A stretch of DNA of 64,000 bases from CAIYYO01 sp049299895 (GCA_049299895.1 JBAQYF010000020.1:5228-69227), one strand, 5' to 3'. Shown: positions 37,753 through 46,554, counted from the stretch's first letter. A program made the numbers and translations. The notes: generated by a model not told the origin, from the sequence alone.

Positions 37753-38625
37753 ATGGATAAAAAAACACTTTTGGTGGTATTTGCGCTGTTTGCATTAACA
37801 ACGCAAGTTGTAGCGGCAAATGGAGTAATAACTTTATACAAATTCAACGACGCCAACGGGAATGGCATTAAAGACAGAAATGAAAAAGGGACGACTGGTT
37901 CCTTTTCCATTACGGGAACAAACGGATATAACAAGAACGTAGTAATCTCCCAGAATAACCGGTTGTTTACTCTATCAGTCCCAGTCCCGTACGGCGCAAC
38001 CTATACTATTACAGAAAATGTTCCAGCAGGGTATGTTTCCACTACAAACAATCCCCTAACTGCCCTAATAATAAGAAGGGTTTCAGTATGCCCTGCAACA
38101 GCATGCGGTTTGTCGGTCAAATTGAACTACGGCACAAAAAAGTCCTCCGCGGCAACAACGACTACAACTACAACCACCCAAAATGCTACGACAACCACAT
38201 TATCCATACATACCGCAAATCCCTCGTGTTCCCGTACCGTGTCCCCGGGCAAGGCCTCAACCACGTGCAGATCAGACCGCAACTGCGGCTGGGGAAAGGA
38301 ATGCAATCATGGCACGTGTTGTTCGATCAATTCATGCGGTAGAAACGGCCGCTGCTGGAAAACCGGCGAATCAGTATCAAGCGGCGGGACATGCGGAGGA
38401 TTCACAAAATGTTTCCTGGGAGACTGGTCCCCTGATACTTGCATGCCATGCACGAGCGATGATGACAGTACGCTGGGACCAAACCAGGTCTGCGAGAACG
38501 GCTACCGCTGCACCATATTGAGCTGCGGATATAACTGCGGATGTTATAAAACAGGAGATATCGTACTGAAATCTGACAATCATTATTACAAGTGTAACAT
38601 GGAAGTATGGGACTTGTATCTTTGA
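37753..38625 (+). CDS. Secreted protein with SdrD B-like domain, Thr linker and Cys-rich C-terminus
   Basis: 290 residues. A signal peptide (MDKKTLLVVFALFALTTQVVA) leads an SdrD_B/prealbumin-like beta domain: YKFNDANGNGIKDRNEKG carries the acidic calcium-type loop and YTITENVPAGYVSTT closes the fold. A Thr tract (about residues 135-155) separates it from a C-terminal Cys-rich domain with about 20 cysteines, including CRSDRNCGWGKECNHGTCC and a repeated C..GCYKTGD or CWKTGES motif. It belongs to the surface island and is probably cell-wall or matrix associated. An AT-rich stretch with TATA-like sequences precedes it near 37720. Confidence 0.82.
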   Translation: MDKKTLLVVFALFALTTQVVAANGVITLYKFNDANGNGIKDRNEKGTTGSFSITGTNGYNKNVVISQNNRLFTLSVPVPYGATYTITENVPAGYVSTTNNPLTALIIRRVSVCPATACGLSVKLNYGTKKSSAATTTTTTTTQNATTTTLSIHTANPSCSRTVSPGKASTTCRSDRNCGWGKECNHGTCCSINSCGRNGRCWKTGESVSSGGTCGGFTKCFLGDWSPDTCMPCTSDDDSTLGPNQVCENGYRCTILSCGYNCGCYKTGDIVLKSDNHYYKCNMEVWDLYL

Positions 38626-38639
38626 ATTCGGTTTCCTGG

Positions 38640-39007
38640 ATGCCCTTGCAGGGATACGCCTACAGCACACTCAGACCTTATCCGGAAAACTGGATGATAG
38701 CAGTCGGATACACGCCTGACAGCGCAATATCTACGCTTTCATCTCAAGGATATCATTCGTAGTGCAGGATATGTAGAGCCGACCAACGACAAGCATACAT
38801 TCAAAATAGACTGAGTAACCAGGCGGATGGACAGGGGGGGCTTTTCCACATGTATATAGTATGGATATGTTATTCTGGCAGGTTCCCACACATTATCCCG
38901 GGATTATACGAAAGATTCAAGCTGCATAGTACCGGGAGATACGTATATCTTAACAATATGCTGACCTGAGGGTACACGATTGGCTGGAGCCGGTTATAGC
39001 AAAAGCG
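38640..39007 (+). pseudogene. Decayed copy of the C-terminal end of the giant Cys-rich surface-protein gene
   Basis: The stretch resembles 36890-37260 of the intact gene base by base: GTCGGATACACGCCTGACAG, GAGCCGACCAACGACAAGC and TTATCCCGGG-like segments recur in the same order, but stops and frame changes interrupt the reading frame. Homology begins inside the beta repeats and runs through the gene end. No start codon or signal region is present. The region 38626-39095 holds nothing else but the duplicated 3' flank and a promoter. Confidence 0.75.
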
Positions 39008-39062
39008 GGCAAATGACATAATTCTTTTTTTGGATTCGGTCTCCGCCGAACAAAACCCTGCC
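39008..39062 (+). repeat. Duplicated 3' flank (partner at about 37298-37350)
   Basis: After the decayed gene end, a T-rich run followed by CGCCGAACAAAACCCTGCC (39044-39062) repeats the sequence after the intact gene, where the same 19 bases occupy 37332-37350. This shows that the duplicated segment included non-coding flank, so the copy arose by segmental DNA duplication. Confidence 0.8.
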
Positions 39063-39075
39063 TTTTTAAATAGTA
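39063..39075 (+). promoter_or_regulatory. TATA box of the beta-propeller protein gene
   Basis: TTTTTAAATAGTA lies about 25 bp before ATG 39096, right after the duplicated flank. The same TTAAATAGTA occurs at 41289-41298, next to the following gene. The spacing supports the internal ATG as the true start and a leaderless mRNA. Confidence 0.5.
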
Positions 39076-39095
39076 TTCCAGGCATAGAATTATTC

Positions 39096-41252
39096 ATGAA
39101 AGAATTATTCATGTTACCCCTGGTGGTTATGGTTATGCTGGGCGTCGTCCCCTATGATGACTATTGCAAGTATTCAGCCCCCCTGGGAGGTGTCGCATGC
39201 ATTCAAAATGAGACAAATGTTTCCCAGGGATGGGCTAAGTTCTCTTCCGTCGGGGAGATGAGAGAATACATCAAGAAGAACACGCCTGCAAACGAGGCAG
39301 GCTATCACGAAGGATTAATGCTGGAAGATAGCGCCATGATGAAAATCGCATCATCCAACGCCCCAACTACGGCGCAAGGGACCGGTGGCACAGCGTCCCC
39401 GGATTATTCCAAAACGAACATACAGGTCGCAGGAGTAGACGAAGCAGACATAGTAAAAACAGACGGAGAATACATCTACGTTGTCGCCAAAGGAAATATA
39501 TACATTGTAAAGTCCTACCCTGTATCCGAAGGAAAAATAATTGCATCAATCAACTTAAAGGACCTTAATCCGCAGGAGATATTCGTAAACGGGAACAGGC
39601 TGGTAGTATTCGGATCGGATTCATGGGAAGATGCGTCTGTCCCGTTGCCTGCAGTCAACGGCGGAGTAAAGTATGACCGCTATTATTATCCGTATTACAT
39701 AAGCGCCGCAAAGGTCCTTGTCTATGACATATCAGACAAGGCTAATCCCTCCCAGGTAAAAGAATTAGACATAGAAGGAAGCTACCTTGATTCCAGGATG
39801 ATAGGAGACCACGTCTATTACATAGTCAACCAGCCTTTCAGGTATGACAAAAACAACGAGGACATAATCGTTCCATTGGTAAAAGAGGATGGAACAGAAT
39901 CTGAGATAACCGAATACACGGACATCCATTATTTCCCCGGCTACCCTGTAAGATACTACGGATACGCAACGCTCACAGCAATCGACCTGAAGGATAACAA
40001 GGCAGAGATGAAGACTGTTCTTTCAGGCAGCGCAGACAGCATATACATGTCGCAGGACAACTTATACATCGCAGCGCAGAGATACTACTGGCAGGGAGGA
40101 GGATGGGCGCTCTCGTTATACCCGGGCAGCTCTGAAGAAAAGACAGTAGTCCACAAGATAGCTGTAAAAGACGGCTCATTTGAGTACGTCGCATCAGGCG
40201 AAGTAACAGGAAAGATCCTAAACCAGTTTTCGATGGACGAAAACAACGACTATTTCAGGATCGCGACGACGACGGGGAACACATGGGACAAAACGGCGAA
40301 GAACCACGTGTTCGTACTGGATAAGTACATGAAAGAATCAGGGAAGCTTATGAACCTTGCGCCCGGGGAACAGATTTACTCCGCAAGATTCATAGGAGAC
40401 CGCTGTTACCTGGTCACGTTCAAGAAGATAGACCCCCTGTTCGTAATAGACTTAAAGAACCCAAAGAGCCCGAAAGTCCTGGGCAAACTGAAGATACCGG
40501 GCTACTCAGATTACCTGCACCCATACGATGAGAACCACCTGATAGGCATAGGAAAAGACGCGCTGCCTTCGGAAGTGGGCGAATTCGCCTGGTACCAGGG
40601 AGTGAAAATATCCCTATTCGACGTATCCGACGTCTCCAAGCCAACAGAGGAAGCCAGTTACAAGATAGGGGACAGAGGCACAGATTCCGAGGCATTACAG
40701 GACCACAAGGCATTCCTCTTTGATAGGGAAAAGAACCTGCTGGTGCTGCCAATAGATCTTGCAGAGATCAAGGACCAAAGATACAAGAACGATCCGCAGG
40801 AATACGGCACGTCTACGTTCCAGGGAGCGTACGTATTCTCCATAAGCCCGGAGAACGGAATAAAATTGCGCGGAAGGATAACGCATGAAACCAAAGACGA
40901 TCCAAGCAATAGGGGATACTACTATGACTCGGAGAACAGGGTTAGAAGGTCCCTCTACATAGGAGACACACTGTACACGTTATCCGACACGAAGATAAAA
41001 GCGAACGATCTGTCAAGCCTCAAGGACCAGGGATCCGTAAGCCTTACGGAATCCTCGGATTTCTGCGGAAGGTCCACGAAGGCAAATTGCGGTTCAGACG
41101 ATGACTGCGGAGCCGGCGGGTGCTCCGGGCAGGTATGTATGGGAGTAGACGAAGACATATCCACGACCTGCGAATACCGGGACTGCTACAACGCGGATAA
41201 TTACGGCCTGTCTTGCGCGTGCAGGAACGAAAAATGCCAATGGGCAGAGTAA
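39096..41252 (+). CDS. Secreted beta-propeller protein (PF09826/COG4880 type) with Cys-rich C-terminus
   Basis: 718 residues from ATG 39096 (MKELFMLPLVVMVMLGVVP, a signal peptide); an upstream in-frame ATG at 39030 is disfavoured because the TATA box lies between them. After a 100-residue lead, TNIQVAGVDEADIVKTDGEY opens the Beta_propel domain (PF09826), which runs to about residue 620 with repeated blades such as RLVVFGSDSW, VYDISDKANP and LYTLSDTKI. The tail has 13 cysteines (CGRSTKANCGSDDDCGAGGC and CNEKCQWAE-like end). It lacks the dockerin-like module. It is monocistronic and extracytoplasmic; function of the family is unknown. Confidence 0.9.
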   Translation: MKELFMLPLVVMVMLGVVPYDDYCKYSAPLGGVACIQNETNVSQGWAKFSSVGEMREYIKKNTPANEAGYHEGLMLEDSAMMKIASSNAPTTAQGTGGTASPDYSKTNIQVAGVDEADIVKTDGEYIYVVAKGNIYIVKSYPVSEGKIIASINLKDLNPQEIFVNGNRLVVFGSDSWEDASVPLPAVNGGVKYDRYYYPYYISAAKVLVYDISDKANPSQVKELDIEGSYLDSRMIGDHVYYIVNQPFRYDKNNEDIIVPLVKEDGTESEITEYTDIHYFPGYPVRYYGYATLTAIDLKDNKAEMKTVLSGSADSIYMSQDNLYIAAQRYYWQGGGWALSLYPGSSEEKTVVHKIAVKDGSFEYVASGEVTGKILNQFSMDENNDYFRIATTTGNTWDKTAKNHVFVLDKYMKESGKLMNLAPGEQIYSARFIGDRCYLVTFKKIDPLFVIDLKNPKSPKVLGKLKIPGYSDYLHPYDENHLIGIGKDALPSEVGEFAWYQGVKISLFDVSDVSKPTEEASYKIGDRGTDSEALQDHKAFLFDREKNLLVLPIDLAEIKDQRYKNDPQEYGTSTFQGAYVFSISPENGIKLRGRITHETKDDPSNRGYYYDSENRVRRSLYIGDTLYTLSDTKIKANDLSSLKDQGSVSLTESSDFCGRSTKANCGSDDDCGAGGCSGQVCMGVDEDISTTCEYRDCYNADNYGLSCACRNEKCQWAE

Positions 41253-41299
41253 AGAACATAGAAAATACGTTTTTTACTTGAACCGGCTTAAATAGTAAT

Positions 41300-43621
41300 A
41301 TGAAAGGCCGGTATTTTTTATTATCTTTTGTTGTTTTTCTTTCCCAGAATGCCGCATCCACTGTCTGCTCCGCGCTCGCTCCGTACAGCGGCACTACAAC
41401 CGACACATCATCGGTCATACAGGCCTGCATCGACGCCGAGGCTTCCGGAGGCACGGTCGAACTGCCTGCGGGAAAATACTTTCTTGACCGTCAGGTAAAG
41501 ATCAATGCTAAGCCGGTTACCCTCAAGACCCGGGAAAAGACCACAGACACGCCCCGCTGCACCTATGGCCAGTTGAATGACTGCGCGGAACTGATCGCGT
41601 CCCGTTCCCTTGCCGACTGCGGCGGTTTGCTGGATGTCGCATACGCGGGTTCAGTCATAGACCATATAATAATCAACGGGAACAAGGACGGCCGCAGAGG
41701 CGCCAGCGCGGAGAGTTACTGCAAGGCCAGTAATACTTGTCCTGGATATAACATGAGGCTACGATGCTCTGGTTGCACCTTTACCAACAGCGTGTCGGAG
41801 AACGCATTGTGCGGTACGGGAATGGAGGTTTCTGGAAGGAACGACAATGTCCATGTCACAAACAGCCTGTTTGCTTTCAACGGGATACACGACTCGTCCA
41901 TGCTCTGGGCGGACGGACTGACGGTGCACGACTGCAGCAATTCAGTATTCACCGGAAATTATTTCGTCGACGGAACCGACATAGACTTCATCTTCGGAGG
42001 GTGCCAGAACTGCATCATACAGAACAACAGCATAAGGCACACGAACCAGTTTAGGGGAGCAGCCTTTGCCTCGCTGATGATACACGCCTGGTCCAGCACA
42101 AGCGGCAACTATACAGGCACCGTATTGTCAAACAACGCAATAGACTGCGAGGAAAAGAAAAGATGCGGCTTTGGGCTCTATCTTGGTGCCGACGCATGGT
42201 ATACTACAAACTCGTACGGTGGCTCGTTCCATGACAACACGGTTACAAACGCGCAACAGGGGGTCGTTTTGGACGACGTCCACCACATGGAGGTCTACAA
42301 CAATCCCGTAAGCGGCGTTTCCGGATACAGGTACACCATAGGGACCAGGTCGAACAACATAGACACTTCAAAGGACACTCTCGGGACGACGTATACCGCA
42401 AGGAACTGGGACGGCAGCATCCCGAATATGAACTGCCCGAACGACTGCTCGGTTTCCGCGAATCATGCCAAATACGTCAGCCAGACCGTTCCGACAACGA
42501 TGGTCGCAGGCAGGACTTATACTGTTTCGGTCACTATGCGTAACCGAGGTACGACCACATGGACTCGCACAGGCAATTATAACCTGGGCTCGCAGAACCC
42601 GCAAGACACGACGTTATGGGGTGCGAACAGAGCCTATCTGGACGCAGGGGATTACATTGAACCAATAGACACGGACACAAAGACATTCTCTTTCACAGTA
42701 ACCGCTCCAACGACGCCGGGAACATACAACTTTCAGCGCAGTATGGTCCAGGACGGCGTAGAATGGTTCGGGGAATCAACGCAGAACGTCGTCGTGCAGG
42801 TAGTGACCGCTCTTCCGAACGACGCGCAGTACATAAGCCAGAGCGTTCCGTCAACCATGGTTAAGGGGCAGACCTACAGCGCATCCATCACCTTGAAGAA
42901 CACCGGAACGAACACATGGACCGCAGCGAATCAATACGTGCTGGGCTCGCAGAACCCGCAGGACAACGGGATATGGGGGACGGGCAGAGTCGGTCTCGCC
43001 TCGGGAGATTCGATAGCCTCGGGCTCGTCCAAGACATTTTCGTTCAATGTGGTTGCCCCGGCGTCTCCCGGAACGTATGATTTCCAGTGGAGGATGCTAC
43101 GGGAAGGCGTGGAATGGTTCGGCGAGTATACTCAGAATGCAAGGGTATCAGTCGTCACGACTACTACCTCGGCCACTACGAGAACGACGACGACATCGAC
43201 TACCACAACGACCCGGACGACTACAACAACGTCTACTACACGCACGACCACAACGACATCCACTACACGCGTCACGACAACTACTGCAACCACAAGAACG
43301 ACGACGACCACTACGAGGTCTTCAACCACATCTACAACGATGACTACAAGCACTACGACAACCACATCATCTACATCGACCAGTTGGACTAGCACTACAA
43401 GTCCCACATCCTCGTCCAGCACTACAACGAGCACATCAGCCACCTCTTCGACAACCCTGCAAGTATGCCTGATGCCCGGAAATTACAGCCCCTGCGGCGA
43501 AGTAACGCTTGGAGAAATCATAGACGCAATAACTAAATGGGTCAATGGATTAATCCCTCTAGGGAATATAATAGACCTGATCAATTCATGGGCGGATCCT
43601 GCGGCTAATGTACCTATCTAA
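41300..43621 (+). CDS. Secreted beta-helix protein with two NBR1-type Ig-like domains, Thr linker and dockerin-like tail
   Basis: 773 residues. Signal peptide (MKGRYFLLSFVVFLSQNAAS), then a right-handed parallel beta-helix of the pectate-lyase type (about 22-380) with STVCSALAPYSGTTTDTSSV at its cap and repeats such as SVFTGNYFVDGTDIDFIFGG. Two Ig-like domains of the NBR1/next-to-BRCA1 type follow (about 388-502 and 507-618), each with YxSQxVPxTM and GVEWFGE. A 100-residue Thr/Ser/Arg tract (620-720) leads to the C-terminal module CLMPGNYSPC ... LGNIIDLINSWADP. It may act on or bind polysaccharide; no catalytic site is assigned. First of three genes in a row sharing the module. Confidence 0.88.
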   Translation: MKGRYFLLSFVVFLSQNAASTVCSALAPYSGTTTDTSSVIQACIDAEASGGTVELPAGKYFLDRQVKINAKPVTLKTREKTTDTPRCTYGQLNDCAELIASRSLADCGGLLDVAYAGSVIDHIIINGNKDGRRGASAESYCKASNTCPGYNMRLRCSGCTFTNSVSENALCGTGMEVSGRNDNVHVTNSLFAFNGIHDSSMLWADGLTVHDCSNSVFTGNYFVDGTDIDFIFGGCQNCIIQNNSIRHTNQFRGAAFASLMIHAWSSTSGNYTGTVLSNNAIDCEEKKRCGFGLYLGADAWYTTNSYGGSFHDNTVTNAQQGVVLDDVHHMEVYNNPVSGVSGYRYTIGTRSNNIDTSKDTLGTTYTARNWDGSIPNMNCPNDCSVSANHAKYVSQTVPTTMVAGRTYTVSVTMRNRGTTTWTRTGNYNLGSQNPQDTTLWGANRAYLDAGDYIEPIDTDTKTFSFTVTAPTTPGTYNFQRSMVQDGVEWFGESTQNVVVQVVTALPNDAQYISQSVPSTMVKGQTYSASITLKNTGTNTWTAANQYVLGSQNPQDNGIWGTGRVGLASGDSIASGSSKTFSFNVVAPASPGTYDFQWRMLREGVEWFGEYTQNARVSVVTTTTSATTRTTTTSTTTTTRTTTTTSTTRTTTTTSTTRVTTTTATTRTTTTTTRSSTTSTTMTTSTTTTTSSTSTSWTSTTSPTSSSSTTTSTSATSSTTLQVCLMPGNYSPCGEVTLGEIIDAITKWVNGLIPLGNIIDLINSWADPAANVPI

Positions 43622-43671
43622 AGAATGGCTGATTTTATTATATAGTCCGTTCAGGAAAATATGTAACTAAG

Positions 43672-44847
43672 ATGACGAAGATCGACATTTGTGCAACAGC
43701 GGCTTTTTTGCTGCTCTTTGCCCTGCCCGCCGATTGCTGCGCAGATACCTGGAACTTATTTTACAACGGCAGCTACAGCGGGATACAGTCCATGGCGTCC
43801 TACGGAGGGAAGCTTTTTGTAGGGAACGGATTTTACGAGAATGAATCGGACATCGAGGCATTTAATGGGAATACATGGTCACTCTCATATAACGGATCCA
43901 AGAGGTCAGTATCATCCATGCAGGAGTATGAAGGAAAACTCTATGCAGGCCTCTCGGGTTACACCGGCGACGGCGACATCATAGTATACGACGGCTCATC
44001 ATGGCAATTAAGCTTTGACGGCCCGGAGAACGAAATAAGCGCAATGGCAGTCTACGAAGGCAAACTGTACGCTGGACAGAGCAGCTCTTCAGGAGATATA
44101 TATGCATTCGACGGATCAACCTGGCAGAAGACATTCAACTCCACAGACGAGTTGTCTTCAACTCAGTCTCTCGCAGTATACAACGGAAAATTATATGCAG
44201 GACATTTACGCAGCGGCCAGTGGGGCAGAATAAGAACCTATAACGGAACGAACTGGTCAGACGTATACTCCGGCTATGCAGGCGCAGGGACATATTCCCT
44301 GGCATCGTACAACGGCAGATTGTATGCAGGCTTCGGGATCTCGTCGAGGTTGGGCCAGGGAGTCATACTTGAGTACGACGGATCGAGCTGGTCGTACAGC
44401 TACAACAGCAGCAGATATGATATCATCACATCCATGATAGAGTACAACGGCCTGCTCTACGCAGGGACCAAAGGGGGATACGACGGCTACGGGGACATCC
44501 TGGTATTCGACGGAAATGCCTGGACACAGAGTTATACGAACGGATACAACGCGTTGAACGCTTTTGCAATATACGACGGCAGGCTGTACGCCGGACGGGG
44601 CGACCAGGCAGGAGAGGGATACGGAGACATAATAGTCCTTGGAACGACTACTCCTATTACTACATCGACCACTAGCACCACGCAGGGAATATGCACTATG
44701 CCGGGCAATGCATCCCCATGCGAGATGGTCTCCCTGGGAGAAGTGATATCCGCAATAAATGACTGGACTAGCGGATGGATGAACCTGCAGGAGGTAATAG
44801 ACCTGATAAACTCCTGGGCCGACCCTGAGGCATACCCGCCGATCTGA
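43672..44847 (+). CDS. Secreted YNGKLYAG-repeat beta-propeller with dockerin-like tail (paralogue 1)
   Basis: 391 residues. Signal peptide (about 1-24) followed by six or more blades of about 50 residues, each with a YxGKLYAG or YNGRLYAG strand and GDIxxYDGSSW, like Kelch or galactose-oxidase-like propellers. A short Thr linker (about 325-338) leads to the module CTMPGNASPC ... EVIDLINSWADP at the end. A TATA box (TTTATTATATAG, near 43632) lies about 30-40 bp before the ATG. It is about half identical by eye to the next gene. No enzymatic motif is seen; a binding or scaffold role is inferred. Confidence 0.88.
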   Translation: MTKIDICATAAFLLLFALPADCCADTWNLFYNGSYSGIQSMASYGGKLFVGNGFYENESDIEAFNGNTWSLSYNGSKRSVSSMQEYEGKLYAGLSGYTGDGDIIVYDGSSWQLSFDGPENEISAMAVYEGKLYAGQSSSSGDIYAFDGSTWQKTFNSTDELSSTQSLAVYNGKLYAGHLRSGQWGRIRTYNGTNWSDVYSGYAGAGTYSLASYNGRLYAGFGISSRLGQGVILEYDGSSWSYSYNSSRYDIITSMIEYNGLLYAGTKGGYDGYGDILVFDGNAWTQSYTNGYNALNAFAIYDGRLYAGRGDQAGEGYGDIIVLGTTTPITTSTTSTTQGICTMPGNASPCEMVSLGEVISAINDWTSGWMNLQEVIDLINSWADPEAYPPI

Positions 44848-44885
44848 CCAAATACATATTTTATCCAAAAAAGCAATAGTCTAAC

Positions 44886-46133
44886 ATGAAACTTCCACAT
44901 CCATCCCTGCTTCTTCTGGGAATAATATTGTCTATAGCCGTCCCATCCTATTCACTCGACAATTGGATCAGGACAAACGGAGGAAGCAACCAATCCATCT
45001 ACTCCCTGGCATCCTACGACGGAAAACTCTATGCGGGATTGGGGTGGGGCTCCCCCAACGCCACTAATCGCAGCATCTTTTCCTATGATGGGAACACCTG
45101 GACAGTATCATATTCGGGAGACGATCGGGTCGTATTTGCGCTTGCGGAATACAACGGGAAATTGTATGCGGGGTTATATGGAAGTCACGCTGGAGACGGG
45201 GACGTACTGGTCTACGACGGCTCTTCCTGGACTGTTTCTTACAACAGCACAGAACTGGGAGTAGGAGCCCTTGCAGTCTACGACGGGAAGCTCTATGCGG
45301 GATATGGAAGCCCCACGCCCGACATAATGGCTTTTGACGGCAGCTCATGGCAGAAGGCATACGATTCCGTGTCACCGGACAGCAACGTTTTATCCATGGC
45401 AGTCTACAATGGAAAGCTTTACGCGGGATTCCTGCGCCAGGACCAGTGGAGCAGGATAAGGGCCTATGACGGCACCAACTGGACGGACGCGTACACCGGC
45501 TACTCAGGCGCAGGCACGTTCTCGCTTGCCAGCTACAAGGGAAAGCTTTACGCAGGCTTCGGGACAACTACTCTGCAGGGAGTCATCATGGAATATGACG
45601 GCGCCTCATGGAAAAACAGCTACAACGCTACCGCATATGATTCTTATCGCGAACTGACAGTCTACAACAACAAGCTTTATGCGGGCACCACAGGAAGTAG
45701 CGGAGATGGGGACGTACTCGTTTACGACGGCACATCCTGGGAGAAAAGCTATGATGGAGTTACCTCAGAGGTGCAGGCTCTTGCAGTACACGACAGAAAG
45801 CTCTATGCAGGGACAGTAATGCATTCAGGTGGTTCAACAGTCTGGGTCATGAACCCAACCACGACGACAACCACAACTACAACGTCCACTTCAAGTACCA
45901 CGACCACAACGACATCAACGACTACGTCGTCGACCACTACAACTACATCTTCGACCACTAGCACCACACAGGGAACATGCCGGATGCCAGGAAACGAACC
46001 GCCATGCGAAAACGTCTCTCTTGGAGAGATCATATTTGCCATAAATGAATGGGTAAACGGCTCAATGAGCCTGCAGGGAGTAATAGACCTCATCAATTCA
46101 TGGGCAAACCCCGCAGACTACCAGCCAAACTGA
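44886..46133 (+). CDS. Secreted YNGKLYAG-repeat beta-propeller with dockerin-like tail (paralogue 2)
   Basis: 415 residues with the same architecture as the preceding gene: signal peptide, propeller of repeated LAVYDGKLYAG and DVLVYDGSSW units, a longer Thr/Ser linker (about 325-362), and the C-terminal module CRMPGNEPPC ... VIDLINSWANP. It lies 38 bp after the previous stop, with its own TATA-like sequence (ATACATATTTTAT, about 44853), so each paralogue is probably transcribed separately. Tandem duplication followed by linker growth is the simplest origin. Confidence 0.88.
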   Translation: MKLPHPSLLLLGIILSIAVPSYSLDNWIRTNGGSNQSIYSLASYDGKLYAGLGWGSPNATNRSIFSYDGNTWTVSYSGDDRVVFALAEYNGKLYAGLYGSHAGDGDVLVYDGSSWTVSYNSTELGVGALAVYDGKLYAGYGSPTPDIMAFDGSSWQKAYDSVSPDSNVLSMAVYNGKLYAGFLRQDQWSRIRAYDGTNWTDAYTGYSGAGTFSLASYKGKLYAGFGTTTLQGVIMEYDGASWKNSYNATAYDSYRELTVYNNKLYAGTTGSSGDGDVLVYDGTSWEKSYDGVTSEVQALAVHDRKLYAGTVMHSGGSTVWVMNPTTTTTTTTTSTSSTTTTTTSTTTSSTTTTTSSTTSTTQGTCRMPGNEPPCENVSLGEIIFAINEWVNGSMSLQGVIDLINSWANPADYQPN

Positions 46134-46152
46134 TTTATCTCGGCCTGATACC

Positions 46153-46160
46153 TATATAAT
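46153..46160 (+). promoter_or_regulatory. TATA box for the structured RNA
   Basis: TATATAAT lies 25-30 bp before the first hairpin of the non-coding region and is not associated with any plausible start codon downstream. It supports transcription of 46180-46450 as an RNA. Confidence 0.4.
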
Positions 46161-46179
46161 TATGCCTCTTTGCGAAGAT

Positions 46180-46203
46180 GACTGCGAATAAAGATGAGCA
46201 GTC
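46180..46203 (+). other. 5' hairpin of the non-coding region
   Basis: GACTGC (46180-46185) and GCAGTC (46198-46203) form a 6-bp stem with a 12-base loop near the expected transcript start. It may be the 5' domain of the structured RNA. Confidence 0.35.
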
Positions 46204-46223
46204 AAGCAAAAAAGATGGCGACA

Positions 46224-46333
46224 TTGCGCCGTATCGGCCCTTGTATGACGGTCGAAAGACTGCCAAGCGGAGTGATGACCCTTGGGGGGACTGAGTCCCA
46301 AAGATGAATACAAGCCAACCCCGGCGCAGCACA
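46224..46333 (+). ncRNA. Candidate H/ACA-like guide RNA, unit 1
   Basis: The lower stem TTGCGCCG (46224-46231) pairs with CGGCGCAG (46322-46329) and is followed one base later by ACA (46331-46333). The upper stem CTTGTAT (46240-46246) pairs with ATACAAG (46308-46314). Between them lies an 8/7-base internal loop (46232-46239 and 46315-46321), and 16 bases separate the upper stem from ACA; this is the geometry of an archaeal pseudouridylation pocket. The apex holds a GAAA-capped hairpin (46249-46262) and a GTGATGA...CTGA kink-turn-like motif (46272-46294), a possible L7Ae site. The branched apex and 110-base length are atypical, so the class is tentative. Confidence 0.5.
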
Positions 46334-46350
46334 TTATCATCAATTTATAA

Positions 46351-46443
46351 TTGCGTCAGTGCCACCGAGCCAATAAGCGAGTGTGGCACGCGGGTGCGAG
46401 CTGACCGAACAGCTCATATCCAAGCCAACCCCGGCGCAGCACA
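46351..46443 (+). ncRNA. Diverged second unit of the H/ACA-like RNA
   Basis: TTGCGTC (46351-46357) pairs with GGCGCAG (46433-46439), again followed by one base and ACA (46441-46443). The change from C to T in the 5' strand keeps pairing as G-U, so the stem is conserved. The 24 bases from 46421 to 46444 are identical to 46311-46334. Inside are two other hairpins: GTGCCAC/GTGGCAC (46359-46365 with 46383-46389) and GAGCTG/CAGCTC (46399-46404 with 46410-46415). The upper pocket stem of unit 1 is not preserved. A T-rich stretch at 46447-46453 may end the transcript. Confidence 0.4.
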
Positions 46444-46554
46444 TCCCTTTTTTCTTATCCGGACGTTCCCGGACCAGTTTTATCTTTTAAATATATAATT
46501 CGAAGTAATTAGTCTAACCGTTAGTAATCATATTCATCAGGTGAAAGAAAAAAA

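Noticed and set aside
41300..46133. A cohesin partner or sortase/exosortase for the C-terminal module
   Set aside because: No cohesin-like domain, sortase or archaeosortase was recognised among the genes of this window.
46311..46444. CRISPR-like repeat (two identical 24-base blocks)
   Set aside because: Only two copies, 110 bases apart, within paired RNA stems; no further repeats or cas genes.
46180..46450. Signal recognition particle RNA or RNase P RNA
   Set aside because: The conserved SRP domain IV loop and the RNase P conserved regions were not found.
46304..46498. 64-codon open frame in the non-coding region
   Set aside because: It spans both RNA units and its product has no protein-like features; base pairing explains the region better.
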